Source of the DNA: Syngnathus acus
Taxonomy: Eukaryota > Chordata > Actinopteri > Syngnathiformes > Syngnathidae
Reading direction: 5' to 3'
Assembly: GCF_901709675.1 (NCBI RefSeq)
Contig: NC_051096.1
Location: 372,001 to 436,000 of the forward strand
DNA: 64,000 bases
The notes under the pieces are model-generated. The model did no database searches. It worked only from the letters and a program-made list of their open reading frames with translations, and was not told the origin of the DNA. Shown here piece by piece: positions 8,784-19,883 of the stretch (the first letter of the stretch is position 1; the number at the start of each line of letters is the position of its first letter). The position numbers were made by a program, and so were the translations under genes.

Positions 8784-10059
8784 GTGAAGGGTGGTGTTGA
8801 AGAACTCCAGCTTGGCCATGAGTCTCTGGTGCATGGACACCATCTCGTTCTTCTGCTTGGACAGGGCTAAGTTTTGTCTCAGCAAGCTCATGCTGGGAGG
8901 AAAATATTGTCATTTTTGGATACAGTTCACACATTCATGTGTGTGCGTGCGTGTGTGTGTTTCTTACTTGGCTGCTTTCTGTCCCTGCTGCAGTCTCAGT
9001 CTCTGCCATACCTCCTTCAGGGAACGGATGGTGTGCCACGCCTGGCCACAAGTCCTCCTCAGAGGGCTGTAAGGCAGAACGCGCTTTGGATCCTTTTCTG
9101 GTAAAGAAGAAGACTACAATAATTTTACCATTAATAACTATCATAAAATCTAGCTTTATATCTGATAGGTTTTACACAAAAAATAATATGATAATCAAGT
9201 GTGGAAAAAAAAGAGTAATTTTGTATATTTAATTTAAAATTGATAGTTAAATGGTGACAAATTCAATATTTGTGTTTCGTACACAGTATTTTTACATATT
9301 AATGTTTTTTTTATTTTCCCATTAGCCCTTTTTTAATGTTCAAACTGAATAATGTTACATTGGCTCACGCGATGAAGCATACTTTTCAGTAATACAATTT
9401 CTGCCTTATTTTCTATGTTGGTAATTCTAATACTAAGAATGTTTAAAGAGTTCTACTATTCTATGGCACACACTAAGAATAAAATACATTTTAATTCCAA
9501 CAAAAGGAGGAGGAAGACTCATGGATAAAACAGGAAAACGAGAGGGAAGTCTTTCCGCCGCCCATCTATCTCCTGCACATAGTGTGAGATTCGAGACATG
9601 ATGAGGTGTGTCTGACTTCATAAGACCAAGTCGGGTTGTTGTGATGCGTCTAGTGCAGGGGTGTCCAAACTACGGCCCGCGGGCCAACTGCGGCCCGCGG
9701 TCCAGTTTTTATTGGCCCGCAGCAAAGAAGAAGTACTGGGCAGGCTAACGAGTTAGCGGAAAGATGCTAATTCGCGATCGTGCTAACACGCGCAAACGGA
9801 CCTCTAAAGGAAATTAAACGAACATTTGGAGCAATACTACATTGTCCTAAAGGTTAGACACATGTGATCATTCATTTCTCTTGTTAGGAGACACACTTAC
9901 ATCGCCAATGACTCCTGTACCACTGTAACCGACATATGTACAAGAACGTAAAAAAGGAAGTGGTATCGCCTGAAAACGGCCTTCAAAATAAATCACCCTA
10001 CCTCAAATCAAAGCATGGCTGAATAACATAAATAACATGGAGAATTCTTAACACAAACT

Positions 10060-10445
10060 GTAAATATGTTTTTAGAACAACTTTTATTATTATACATTTT
10101 TTTATAACAAGGTAGAAGTGTACATACTGTAAATATGTTCTTAGAACTCTTTTATTATTATAACAATTTTCTATAACAAGGTACAACACTGTAAATATGT
10201 TTTTAGAACTCTTATTATAATAACCTTTTTTTTAAAAAAAAAAAAAAAAGGTACAAGTGTACGCACTGCAATTGTGTGGGCACTCCTTGCCTTCTGCTGG
10301 CGTGTGGGCAAGTTTTGTGCCATAATTCCTCAATTTAGAAGTTTTATTTTGACTTTTAATTATTTTTTTCAATTTGGGAAAAAAATCTGCGATGTAGTGA
10401 AACCGCAATAAACAAACCATGATGTAGCGAGGGATTACTGTACAT
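10060..10445. repeat. nested repeat with about 65-bp tandem copies and a conserved end
   Basis: A unit containing gtaaatatgttnttagaac and a T-rich ataacaaggta stretch is repeated about three times between 10060 and 10250. The right end, cctcgctacatc on the reverse strand, is also found at 61648-61700 within the cacng6 intron, so both derive from one interspersed family. The family was not named. Confidence 0.5.
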
Positions 10446-10461
10446 CACTGAAAATCAAGGC

Positions 10462-10680
10462 AATTGTGTTTGTCTAATTTGTAAAGAGACGGTTGCCTTG
10501 TTTAAGGATTTCAACTTAAAGAGACACTATCAGACTAAACATGCGAACACAAACGACCAGCTAACAGGGAGTGACCGCGCTGATAAAGTGAAGCAGCTCC
10601 AAGCTGAACTGGCATCACAACAGCGATTCTTCACACGGGACTGTGAGTCAAAAAAAAATATTACTAAAGCAAGCTACAAA
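10462..10680 (+). pseudogene. hAT transposase BED-finger remnant
   Basis: The frame shows CLICKETVALFKDFNLKRHY and TKHAN, spaced as a BED-type zinc finger (Cys-x2-Cys and a His-x4-His end), then a short coiled segment KQLQAELASQQ. This is the N-terminal region of GTF2IRD2/ZBED-like hAT transposases. The rest of the protein is missing. Confidence 0.65.
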
Positions 10681-11274
10681 GTGGCCATGTTAAGACTGTT
10701 GATGTTATGGACCTGTAGACCTGACACAAACTATTATTTTCTGAAAGATAATGTAAATGACAAGAGCAAAATTCACTAGTTTTAAGTTTTAATAATAACA
10801 GACAACTTTGCATTACTTATAACTCCCGTTTAAAATGTTCATGAGGCAAAAGTAATTTAAAACTCATGTAAATTTAAGGTATTTCATACAGTTTGTTCAA
10901 TGTTATCTGACTCTTCAGATATGAATGAAGGGCAGAATTTGTTTTTAGAGTTGTTCACATCTGCCTGAGTGACTCATATTTGGTTATTTTGTCATTTGAA
11001 AAATAAAGACAATTGTGACAATGAAATTTGTTTTATAACAGTGTGTATTTGCATGACATTTTTGTAGTTAAAAAATGTCCGAAAAAACTATTGGCCCCCG
11101 GGCCCCTTCACTTTATCAAATCTGGCCCTCCTTGCAAAAAGTTTGGACACCCCTGGTCTAGTGTGTTGGTGGAGTGCCCAGTGCATGTCACTTCTCACTG
11201 TCAACCCTCACCGCTGGCTAGCAGTGTGCGAACGGGAGAGCCGAGTGCGTAAGTCTCCCTCTCTGCCAGTACAT

Positions 11275-11695
11275 AGCCTCTTTAACAGCAAGCCCTATGT
11301 AGTGCCTCCACGCGGCGACACATGGTAACTGGGTACAACACGGACCCAGGCTAAACTACAAGGGACTCGGAGGAGGTTTGGCCCCTAGACGTGCGGCACG
11401 CAGGCTCACCGGTGTGTGGACACGCCCTGGTGCCCACGAACCAGCCCCCAACTATGGGTTAAATAGTACCACTGCCCAGTGGGCTCCTCGGGAGAGGAAT
11501 GGGCTAAGGGAGTCAACCCCTAGAGAAAATCAATTTCCCCTTGGGTTGGTGTCAGGAAGGGCATCCGACTGTAAAATGTTTTGCTCCAAAAATATTCTCA
11601 GTATGGAAGAAAGCCATATCGAGAACCCAGTCCAACCCAGCGGCGCCTGGAAAGCGGACTTTAAACCGATGATGATGATGATGATGATGATGTAC
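11275..11695 (+). repeat. LINE 3' tail ending in (GAT)n
   Basis: A GC-rich non-coding segment with the fish LINE tail words ggaagggcatccgac and gcctggaaagcggac runs into (gat)n at 11670-11691. This is consistent with the 3' end of an RTE-like retrotransposon inserted in the ikbkb intron. Confidence 0.55.
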
Positions 11696-12885
11696 CATTG
11701 ACATTTTTTTCATGCGCGAACGATTCAATATGAGTTACGGTGTAATCGATGGCGCACTGCGTGGCCGGCCCGTGAGGCTCCAAGGCTGAGCCGGCCTCCA
11801 GCAGCAACTCCGGCTGGGCTGCAGGGATGCTGGTTTCGTCTGCAATTCTCTTCTGCAGTTCGTCCACCGTCTCGTCATCTGTGACGCCATACCTCAAGAT
11901 CTTGGCCGTGGTCATGTTTAAAACCTGAACCATCTCCGAAGAATAGACCATAAATGAAACTGAAATGAGTTGAGAGAACCACTATGCCACTGCCTCTTGA
12001 ATTTCTTACAAGTCACGAAACATTCAATATTATTCTAAGCCACATTGAACTTTGACACTGGGATGACAATGACAACTGAGAAAAATGTCAGAAAAAATGA
12101 ACTGTTGAACCAATATGAGGCACATTCAAATTAAGCATATGTATCAGCATACAGTTACATTCAATAGTTACATATATCAAGCACATTCAAATGATCACTT
12201 AATATTAAAAAAATCAAACTTCATATGTTTTGGTCTCAAATCTCATATATTTAACAAATCACCAGCAATATATATCGATAACATCCCTATAACTAACGTG
12301 TGTTCTACACAATTCCTTGGCATTATGATTGATGGATCATTGTCCTGGAAATGTCATATCATGACTATTTCCACAAAAATGGCCAAGAGCATTGGTATTG
12401 TGCGTAAAACCCTTCATCTAATAAGCTCCGACGTAGCCATATGCTATACTACTCAATGATCTATCCGTATATTTACTATTGTAATATCGCTTGGCCTAGT
12501 ACTCACCAGGCCAAACTTGAACCTATACGTATATCGTCTGCAGAAACGAGCTCTAAGAGTAATATTTTGTGTACATGCGAAACATTCATCTCAGCCTCTT
12601 TTTACTCGGCTAGGCGTCCTCACTGTTTTTCAAGTCAATCATCTTCAAATTGGTCTCTTTGTTCATGGCTCATTGGGGAGAACCCTTCCCCTATTTTTTC
12701 ATAACTTATTTAGACATAATTCTCAGGTCCATAATTACCCCACACGCAGCTCAAATGACCTCAGACCACCAATAGCCCGTACAGCCCAAACTCAGTTTAA
12801 CATAGGCTACAGAGGGTCAAAGATTTACAATTCGCTGCCACTATTTTTATGGGACCAATTTAAGAAGGCTCTGAAATCACTTCTC

Positions 12886-13205
12886 TTAGTTAAGTTAAGT
12901 TAAGTTAAAGTTAAAGTCCCAATGATCGTCACACACACACCTGGGTGTGGTGAAATTTGTCCTCTGCATTTAACCCATCCCCACGTGATTTTAATCCATC
13001 CACTGGGGGAGAGGGGAGCAGTGAGCAGCAGCGGTGCCGCGCTCGGGAATCAGTTGGTGATCTAACCCCCCAATTCCAACCCTTAATGCTGAGTGCCAAG
13101 CAGGGAGGCAATGGGTCCCATTTTTATAGTCTTTGGTATGACCCGGTTTTGAACCCACAACCTTCCAGTCTCAGGGCGGACACTCTACCACTAGGCCACT
13201 GAGCT
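12886..13205 (-). mobile_element. tRNA-derived SINE, copy 1
   Basis: On the minus strand it starts with gctcagtggcctagtggtag and ggttcaaa, the A and B boxes of a tRNA-derived head. It then has a body shared with copies at 31060-31373, 42027-42345 and 55020-55172, and ends in a (TTAAC)n tail. Pol III internal promoter boxes are visible. Confidence 0.85.
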
Positions 13206-13387
13206 AAATACTTTCCATATGGTATGCTAAATGAACCTGGATCCATTCATTATTCTCTTTAGTTATAGTTTTGATGTGTTTTTCCTTATTGTTGTATGTT
13301 GTATGCCTTATCCCTGTTGTAATTTTTTTTTCATCTGAATGACATGTATTAGATGCATATTTCTCTATCCATTGAAATTTTATCTTA

Positions 13388-13455
13388 AATCAAAGTCAAA
13401 GTCAAAGTCTGCTTTCTTGTCAATTTCTTCACATACCAAGACACACAAAGAGATC
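13388..13455 (-). repeat. CR1/Rex1-group LINE 3' terminal fragment
   Basis: The (tcaaag)n start and the text cacataccaagacacacaaag match the 3' UTR at 6670-6730. A very short, 5'-truncated insertion. Confidence 0.7.
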
Positions 13456-13623
13456 GAATGTATTCATATATCTGGAGAATGCCACTTCGCAAGCCCCTGG
13501 AGGGTTTTATAGACATTCTCCATCACATTTATTTAATCTATGTACATTTTAAATTGTTTTTGTATGTGAGAATAAACAAACAAACAAACAAACAAGCAAG
13601 GTTAGCAGATGTAGCTGTCTGTC

Positions 13624-13696
13624 AGACCCGAGTGTGAATTTAACTCACACCCTCTGATTTACAATTCTAGTGCTCTTATCACTAAGCTACGCGGCC
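13624..13696 (-). pseudogene. tRNA-Thr-like (TGT) pseudogene
   Basis: The minus strand shows GTAGCTTAGTGATAAGAGC (D-arm), an anticodon loop with TGT (ATTGTAAA) and T-arm GTGAGTTAAATTCACAC. The T-loop lacks the TTC box and stems are imperfect, so it is a decayed threonine tRNA. Confidence 0.5.
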
Positions 13697-13967
13697 TTGC
13701 TTGGCTAAACTGTGTCAACCTTTTAGAAGATGAACCAAAAGAAACTCTTGAAAATGTAGTCTAACCAGGACTCTAGGCCAGTGAAATTCAACCAGTGTGG
13801 ACACATTTGTGTGCCATGAGAAACTATAAAATTTCCCTTCATGTCCCCAAAGACAACAACAACTCATCACACAACTGCTGGTCACCAGTACCATGGACAA
13901 GATACGTGTAATTACACCCTCAACTATTATAAATTCAGCTTGCACAGCAATTGTTAAGCATATTATC

Positions 13968-14040
13968 AGGGATCAGTGAGAATTGAACTCATAACCCCTT
14001 GTTTATTAAACCAGTACCCTAACTACTGAGCTACAAGGTC
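13968..14040 (-). pseudogene. tRNA-Thr-like pseudogene, anticodon AAT
   Basis: GTAGCTCAGTAGTTAGGGT, anticodon loop TTAATAA and T-arm ATGAGTTCAATTCTCAC resemble a threonine tRNA (normally CTAGTAA), but the anticodon has become AAT. The acceptor stem is poor. Probably inactive. Confidence 0.5.
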
Positions 14041-14206
14041 TGAGCTATGGCTGTTACTAATAAACTATAAACTATTCATGTACAATATTGCGAAATTAGG
14101 ATGTGTCACAAATCAATAGGCACGTTTAACTACCATGCTACTATTTTGCGAGCAAGCAAAGCAAGATAGCTGGGCCAAGTTTGAGAACCAGTTAGTGTTC
14201 TCGAAC

Positions 14207-14262
14207 CTCATAGCTGGTTGAAGCGCTGGTCTTGGAAAGCAGGTTCGAGTCCTGATTTTGAT
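14207..14262 (+). pseudogene. tRNA fragment, Thr-like
   Basis: Text with an anticodon-arm-like gcgctggtcttggaaagc followed by ggttcgagtcctg resembles the 3' two-thirds of a threonine tRNA with deletions. Tentative. Confidence 0.3.
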
Positions 14263-14344
14263 TCTCCTTTATGTACAAGTTTGAATGTGACAACGTCATG
14301 CCTAACGAGCAAAAGGACAAGGTGTGTCTTTTCATCAAAAAAGA

Positions 14345-14426
14345 TGTGGCCAAAGATTCTCTCAGAAGCGACATTTAAAAACACATGCAAGAACACACAC
14401 AGGTGAGAAACCTTTTTCCTGCTCAG
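14345..14426 (+). pseudogene. C2H2 zinc-finger exon fragment
   Basis: The frame reads [20 protein letters not shown] and continues EKPFSC: one half finger (Cys ... Phe ... Leu ... His-x3-His), the canonical TGEKPF linker and the first Cys of the next finger. No second complete finger follows before a stop. It is a lone piece of a Krueppel-type zinc-finger gene. Confidence 0.65.
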
Positions 14427-15538
14427 TTCCTGGCCCAAGATTGTTAGGGTTGACAAATTATCTTGATTGTATGATTATGTTGGAATGGAGACTATATTAA
14501 TTAACCAGTTGCTGAGGGGAAAAAAATATTCTGTTTGTTCCCACAATATCGTAAACAAAGTGCTAAGACCTTTGCACTGGTTAACCAGCTGCAGAGGAAG
14601 CAATCAAGTTGTTCTGTTTCCCCCAACATCATAAAACCCCCTGCTCTGATTTGACCAGATGTCGGGGGTTCACCAAACCTGTCCATTCTCAGCCCCCCCC
14701 CTGTTTTCTCTCAATCAATATGTCCTTATATGTTCAGAGTTTCCGAATAGATACCGTCTTTTTCCATGTATAATGCGCCCCCATGTATAATACGCACCCT
14801 AAAAATGGCATGTCGATGCTGGAAAAAAGCCTGTACCCATGTATAATACGCACCCAAATTTTGACTCCTACTTAAGTCCGTAAACGTAAAATTATTTCAG
14901 AAAAAAGATCATCTTTGGGAACAACCGGATGTTATTCTGCCGGTCAGTATCACTGCGCATGCGCTAGCAAACCCGATAGCGGAGAAATGTTTCGGATTTG
15001 TGTAGGGTACATTGTGACAGCAAACGAGCAGGTGATCGAGCAAGCGTCTGATACGAGAGCATTGTGTTCGTATGGAGCGTGTTTGAAGTGAACAGCAGAG
15101 AAGAAAGGAACAAGGCAAAGTGTTGTGAAATAAAATATTACCTGTAATACGCATTTAGAACTGAAGTCTCGCTCTTTATATAGCTGACGTGTCTTGCGCA
15201 TCCGTTCTGCGCATCTGTAATGGCGGCCTCCGTATGATATCCGGTTTGCGATGGAGATTAAAAAACAAACAATATTTGACAATAACACACCATCAAGGAT
15301 TGCACCATCGCATCAAACGATGTGTCGTCAATTATGAATTTTACTGACTAAGCGTGCTGGGCAGGATGGCTGAATGCGATGCGCGATTGACGTGTCTTGC
15401 GCATCCGTTCTGCGTATACTGTCATGGCGGCCTCCGTATGATATCCGGTCTGCGATGGAGATTAAAAAACAAACAATATTTGACAATAACACACCATCAA
15501 GGATTGCATCATCGCATCAAACGATATGTCGTCAATTA

Positions 15539-17283
15539 CAGGGCTGTGGACTCGGTTCGGACTCGGGGACTCGGACTCGGTCGGACTCGGTCATTTTTGC
15601 CGGACTCGGACTCGGAATCGGACTCGGTGCTGATTTTGACCGAGTCCACCGAGTCCGACAATAAAAAAAAGAGGCAAGACGCAGCCAGAGAGTGTCAGGT
15701 TACAGTCAGCGCGGTAGGAGTTGGAAGAAGCAGTAAAAACGCCACCAAACTCGTCGTAATGACCCGTGATATATGTTATATCCTTACTATTTTCCAGGTT
15801 CTTAGATAGCAAGAATAGGTCGGACAACGACGTTAATGATAACTGCTTTATTCCTTACTCACAGTGCGTTCACAGGGCGTACCAGAACAACACAGAATGC
15901 CCATCCCACTTCCGGGGTTTTTCTACTACGGAATTTGAGTTAGCCCAAAATACACAACATCTCTTCCCCTCTTACAATGAACGTGCTATATGCATGAACA
16001 ACATAGTCTTATGCACCTATAACTTGACATCTTCAAGATCTATCAATAACTACCATTAAACAATTATCATATATGGTCCAGACAATTATGACAATAATAT
16101 TCCCATGAAACCTTAACTTTGGGTGAGGGTGGACTACCTCGAATTATACCGAATTATAGCGAAAAACCGATGTCGTACGGCGTCGTACGGCGTCAACACT
16201 ATGTTGTTTTCAATAAAAACATGAAGAACTCACGTTTGCGTCAGTCAATTTTAATTTTTATAAAGGATTATTCTCATTTGATGTCTTTAAATTCATCCGC
16301 GTTCTGCCATTGAAGCGGGGTGCATTCAAAGACCAGTCGTACAGACGGAAACGTTTTGTGATCAAATCTTTCATAACGAGAATGATTTGAGTGAATTGAT
16401 TTGAATGAAATTGAGAAGAAATTTCAGTTCTGAAGGCTCCTTTTGTCCCAAGCAAAGTGACAGATGGTGGGGAGGGGGGATAAAAATTGTAAAATCAATT
16501 CACTCAAATCATTCTCATTATGAAAGATTTGATCACAAAACGTGTGTGGCTTTTTCTTAAATGAACACGTTTGACATTGCTATCGTGTCAGCTTTTAATT
16601 ATATTGCGCTGTCGTGTTAAAGCAAATTAATAAATGCAACAATATTAATTTGCTTTGAAAATACCTCAGTAATAAAATAAAATGGATGGATGGATGAATG
16701 ATGATCACAATTAAGTATAAAGTCCCCTTTGTAATATATACTCCTTGTAGCCTGTACCCAAAAACAGGAGTTTCTTTGCATCGAGGTTTATGCAAAGAGC
16801 TCACGTAATTATATTGTTGCGCCGTCTGTACGACTGGTCTTTGAATGCACCCCGCTTCAATGGCAGAACGCGGATGAATTTAAAGACATCAAATGAGAAT
16901 AATCCTTTATAAAAATTCAAATTGACTGACGCAAACGTGAGTTCTTCATGTTTTTATTGAAAACAACATAGTGCTGACGCCGTACGACATGGGTTTTTCG
17001 CTTTCCAAATAAGGGTTAGATAAATGTCTGAGCTATAATGGTGTAATTAATGATTAAAACTTGAAAGTATCTGTTTATTGTATTCGTTTATATGTTTAAT
17101 AAAGACAAAGCCATCACAAAACTGTTGTAATTATTTAGATTTTGATCTAAATTAGCCTTGAATAAAGACTAAGCAGTCACATGAATTAACAGAAAAAATG
17201 GACAGCCGGACTCGGACTCGGACTCATGGTCAAGAGGCCGGACTCGGACTCGGTGCAAAAAACCGACCGAGTCCACAGCCCTA
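15539..17283. mobile_element. nested hAT element with GAGTC/GACTC-rich ends
   Basis: Ends cagggctgtggactcgg and ccgagtccacagcccta are inverted repeats, bordered by perfect 8-bp duplications gtcaatta (15531-15538, 17284-17291). The ends carry many direct GGACTC repeats. The middle is a nested palindrome (see 16150-17012). No coding capacity was found. Confidence 0.85.
16150..17012. repeat. nested inverted repeats inside the hAT element
   Basis: About 190 bp at 16155-16350 reappear inverted at 16823-17008 (shared tgaagcggggtgcattcaaa and its complement). A second inverted pair lies inside at 16348-16405 and 16490-16545 (tttgtgatcaaatctttcat). The whole can fold into a long hairpin. Confidence 0.8.
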
Positions 17284-17814
17284 GTCAATTATGAATTTTA
17301 CTGACTAAGTGTGTTGGGCAGGATGGCTGAATGCGATGCGCGATTGACAACAAACAAGAAGAAAGGTGATTTCAAGTTTTATTTCGAGGGAGATTTTCTT
17401 CAAAAATTGTTGTACCATGTATAATACGCACCCAAGATTTTAGGACAATAAATTAGTTAAATCTTGCGCATTATACATGGAAAAAAACGGTATTTGAAAG
17501 AGTAATATGGGAAATTACTTTAAAATATATGTCGTCTCCGCTCAGCATCTGTCGCCATTTAACGAATGCCAGTTTCAAGGCTGAATTCGTGTGTCACGTG
17601 ACGTGCGTTCACGTCGCACCGGAAGTCACGTTATGCAGCCCTATAATTGGCAAAAAAAAAAAAAAAATTTCTGAGGATGCAGCCTGTGAATTTGGACACA
17701 TCCTTTTTTGCAAGACCAGTTCTCTTGCTAGCAATGAGGCTTTAGCACCTACCGCTAATCAAAAATTCAAACACACTACTATCAGGCAGGGTTATGTTGC
17801 GTTTTGTTCAAGAT

Positions 17815-18000
17815 GTCCGTCGTTGAGCAAAGAAAACAAAGATGCGGAGTAATAGTTGGTTCTTTATTTGCAAGATCTTGGGTTGCTTCACGGCAGTCAG
17901 TCCAAGTGCACTTCAGCAGAGGAGAACAACCACGTCAGACTCCAGATCAGAAAGTTTTATATTCTCCGCAAGCAGGAATACGGAAGGGAAGAAAAGGGAG
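17815..18000 (-). repeat. LTR end fragment, family X
   Basis: On the minus strand it contains a polyadenylation signal (aataaagaacc) and a U5-like end, and it closely resembles the plus-strand segments at 18960-19140 and 21590-21680 (ctgctgaagtg, ccattaa.caaccc). Taken as a retroviral-type LTR remnant. Confidence 0.55.
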
Positions 18001-18268
18001 GGGAAAAGAAGGAAAAACATATCCTCATGTTTTGTTGTCTACTGAATGTTTTGTATCAATGTGTCATGACGTTAATAAGCTCTGCCTTATGTGTAATGGA
18101 AAAGTTACCAAGCTGTGTGTGCCGTGTCTGTGCTCTGATGGAGCAACTATGTTTTCATAAATCAATATAAAATTAATATAAAATATTTAGACATTGCTGT
18201 TGCTCCCTTTTCAGTATGAATACTGCTGGGGCCTGAATCTCCCCACCCCCGGGGATCTATAAAGTTTA

Positions 18269-18299
<31 letters not shown>

Positions 18300-18302
<3 letters not shown>

Positions 18303-18590
18303 CTGACTTGGCCCACAATAGCTCCTACAAGATGTCTCCCGGGTCTCTTAGCTGGCTCTTATCTTTGTTTGTTAGCCTTGGAAACTCCTCTATCTTGTTT
18401 AGCAGTGTATCCTCAATTGCTTCTGAGGAACGGTGACACTCTTCAACCCGTTCCCAAATCATCTTTATGCCTCCAGCGGGTACTGCATGAACCCTTTTCA
18501 CCTGTTCTGCAGATCTTGGACCTAGCCACCTTGTTAGTAGGTCTAACTCCTCTCTTTCTGATAAATTTAAGTCTTTAGTCGCGCCAAAAA
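18300..18590 (-). pseudogene. LTR-retroelement gag-like remnant
   Basis: On the minus strand about 90 codons have the look of the capsid-linked region of fish LTR-retroelement gag (MIWERVEECHRSSEAIED; NKIEEFPRL). A TAG interrupts the frame. It lies between two oppositely oriented LTR pieces, fitting a decayed retroelement. Assignment to BEL/Pao or gypsy type was not possible. Confidence 0.45.
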
Positions 18591-18657
18591 ATGATGCTTT
18601 CTATGCCCAATAGTTTTGCGGTTTGTCGTCAAATTGCAGTAAACCAGCGCTGACGAG

Positions 18658-18800
18658 TTACCGTATTTTCACGATTAAAACGCGCACCGTAATAAAAGGT
18701 GCAGTCTCAGTTATGTGTGCTATGACTGTGTTTAACACACATAGGGCGCACCGCGTCATAGGGCGCGGGTTTTATATATACAATCCACGCCCACACTTGC
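18658..18800. repeat. terminal fragment of a ccgtattttc-type DNA element
   Basis: Begins taccgtattttcacgattaaa and contains repeated gcgcacc words, like the element end at 36546. Only one end is recognised. Confidence 0.4.
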
Positions 18801-18847
18801 CCCTTTAACGTTCTCATGGCGCTCTTAACTACGTCCCCCTTACAACA

Positions 18848-18906
18848 ACATACACACACACACACACACGCACACACCCACACACACACGCACAAGCACA
18901 CACAGG
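18848..18906. repeat. (CA)n microsatellite
   Basis: Runs of cacaca with interruptions cacg and caccc. Confidence 0.9.
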
Positions 18907-18954
18907 GCAGTGACTCTCCAATACACATAGATACCAAATGGTCAGGTGACGCTT

Positions 18955-19140
18955 TCCCGCCTTTTACGGACAGTATAAAACCTTCTGATCTGGAGATGGG
19001 GGGTGTTGTTACATCTGCTGAAGTGCCATGTGTACTGACCGCCATTAAGCAACCCAAGATCTTGCCAATAAAGAACCAACCGTTACCCCACATCTTAGTT
19101 TTCCTGACCAAACAACGGACATCATCAACAACACGCAACA
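18955..19140 (+). repeat. LTR promoter/polyA segment, family X
   Basis: Contains a TATA-like acagtataaaacc (18971-18983) and, about 100 bp on, aataaagaacc, the order of an LTR U3-R-U5. It resembles 17815-18000 in inverted orientation. Confidence 0.55.
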
Positions 19141-19266
19141 GTCGTTGATGGAATCAAACCCGCACTTTCTTAACTGTGAAGCGGAGATGCTAACCAGTTC
19201 ATCACCGAGCTGCCAAAGAGTATAAATATTACTATATTGAGTTAAATACAAACCAGATTACACATA

Positions 19267-19860
19267 CAGTGGAGCCTCGGTTTTGGACCACAATCCGTTC
19301 CAGAAGGCTGTTGAAGTGAATCGTTCAAATTCCGAATCATGTTTTCCCATTACAAATAATGGAAAAAAATAATAATCTGTTCCAAGCAAAAAACCCCCGC
19401 CTTTTTAAAGTATTTTTTCATTTGCGCATTTTTGTCCGATCGCGCAACTGCTGGTCGCATTATTGTGACAGAGCGGTCGCTAAAATTTAGAAAATATTTT
19501 TAAAGTCCTGATGTACTTTCCAAAATTTAAGTGCGCAGAGAGCTTAATTTGGTCCGATCGCGCAACCGCAGCGCGCCGGGCGCTCACTGTTGCATTGCTT
19601 TAGGAGCGTCTTTGTGTTTTAGGATGGCTTTACTGCTCCCACTTGCTTCCTTTGGAGGCATGATTAGAGTTGTTGCAATCCTCAGAGGAACGAGAATGTA
19701 ATAACGAACGGAGTCAGTTGGCATGCGGGTCCTCTCGGCTCATCTCGTGAGGTTCGACAATCGAATTTCGTTCGACATCCGGAGCAAAAAATTCACGAAT
19801 TTTTTGGTCAAGGACTGATTTGTTTGAGAACCGGGACGTTCGAAAACCGAGGCTCCACTG
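19267..19860. mobile_element. TA-flanked inverted-repeat element
   Basis: Ends cagtggagcctcggttttgg and cgaaaaccgaggctccactg are inverted copies, bordered by TA (19265-19266, 19861-19862). The terminal sequence is typical of short non-autonomous mariner/Tigger-like elements. No coding part. Confidence 0.8.
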
Positions 19861-19883
19861 TACAACAATTTAACACCAACTTT

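Larger units (their letters stand above)
9656..11155 (+). mobile_element. hAT transposon, 1.5 kb, perfect 8-bp duplication
   Basis: Ends caggggtgtccaaac and gtttggacacccctg form a perfect 15-bp inverted repeat, flanked by identical octamers gtctagtg (9648-9655 and 11156-11163). It sits between ikbkb pieces A and B, in what would be an intron. Inside are a BED-finger transposase remnant and a second, nested element near 9960-10442. Confidence 0.85.
6625..11933 (-). pseudogene. ikbkb: ikbkb (IKK-beta) gene fragment, exon split by a LINE
   Basis: Four pieces in gene order on the minus strand match the inhibitor of NF-kB kinase beta. (A) 11739-11933: ubiquitin-like domain, with VLNM, DETVDELQKRIADETSIP and PATQC. 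(B) about 9520-9572: IDGRRKDFPLVFLF. (C) 8968-9097: start of the scaffold/dimerisation domain (DPKRVLPYSPLRRTCGQAWH). (D) 8784-8892 plus 6625-6667: MSLLRQN...KLEFFNTTLH, then DMDKYQEQTASGI. Acceptors and donors flank A, C and D; C ends in phase 2 and D begins in phase 2. A 2.1-kb LINE interrupts D at codon level. B runs into TGA where a linker is expected. No kinase-domain or C-terminal exons were found, so this looks like a broken or partial locus. Intact family members run to roughly 750 residues and phosphorylate I-kappa-B in the cytoplasm. CHUK was considered; PATQC and the ubiquitin-like part favour IKK-beta. Confidence 0.75.
12115..13598 (+). mobile_element. LINE ORF2 C-terminal fragment and 3' UTR
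   Basis: Three overlapping frames read as the C-terminal third of a LINE ORF2: VCSTQFLGIMIDGSLSWK, MIYPYIYYCNIAWPST, RLQKRALRVIF, YRGSKIYNSLP. Frameshifts separate them. The 3' UTR follows and ends with aataaacaaacaaacaaac at 13571-13593. A SINE (12886-13205) and a LINE tail (13388-13455) are inserted in it. The clade was not decided. Confidence 0.7.
14754..17490. mobile_element. TA-flanked inverted-repeat transposon, host of a nested hAT
   Basis: Ends ccgtctttttccatgtataa and ttatacatggaaaaaaacgg are inverted copies, flanked by TA on both sides (14752-14753, 17491-17492), as in Tc1/mariner-type elements. Inside, a segment of about 203 bp (from 15185) is directly duplicated at 15388. The second copy is cut by the hAT insertion at 15539. 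No transposase was seen. Confidence 0.7.

Noticed and set aside
11739-11933. Assigning the ubiquitin-like exon to chuk (IKK-alpha)
   Set aside because: The PATQC stretch and following IDGRR..LVFLF order fit IKK-beta better; not excluded without alignment.
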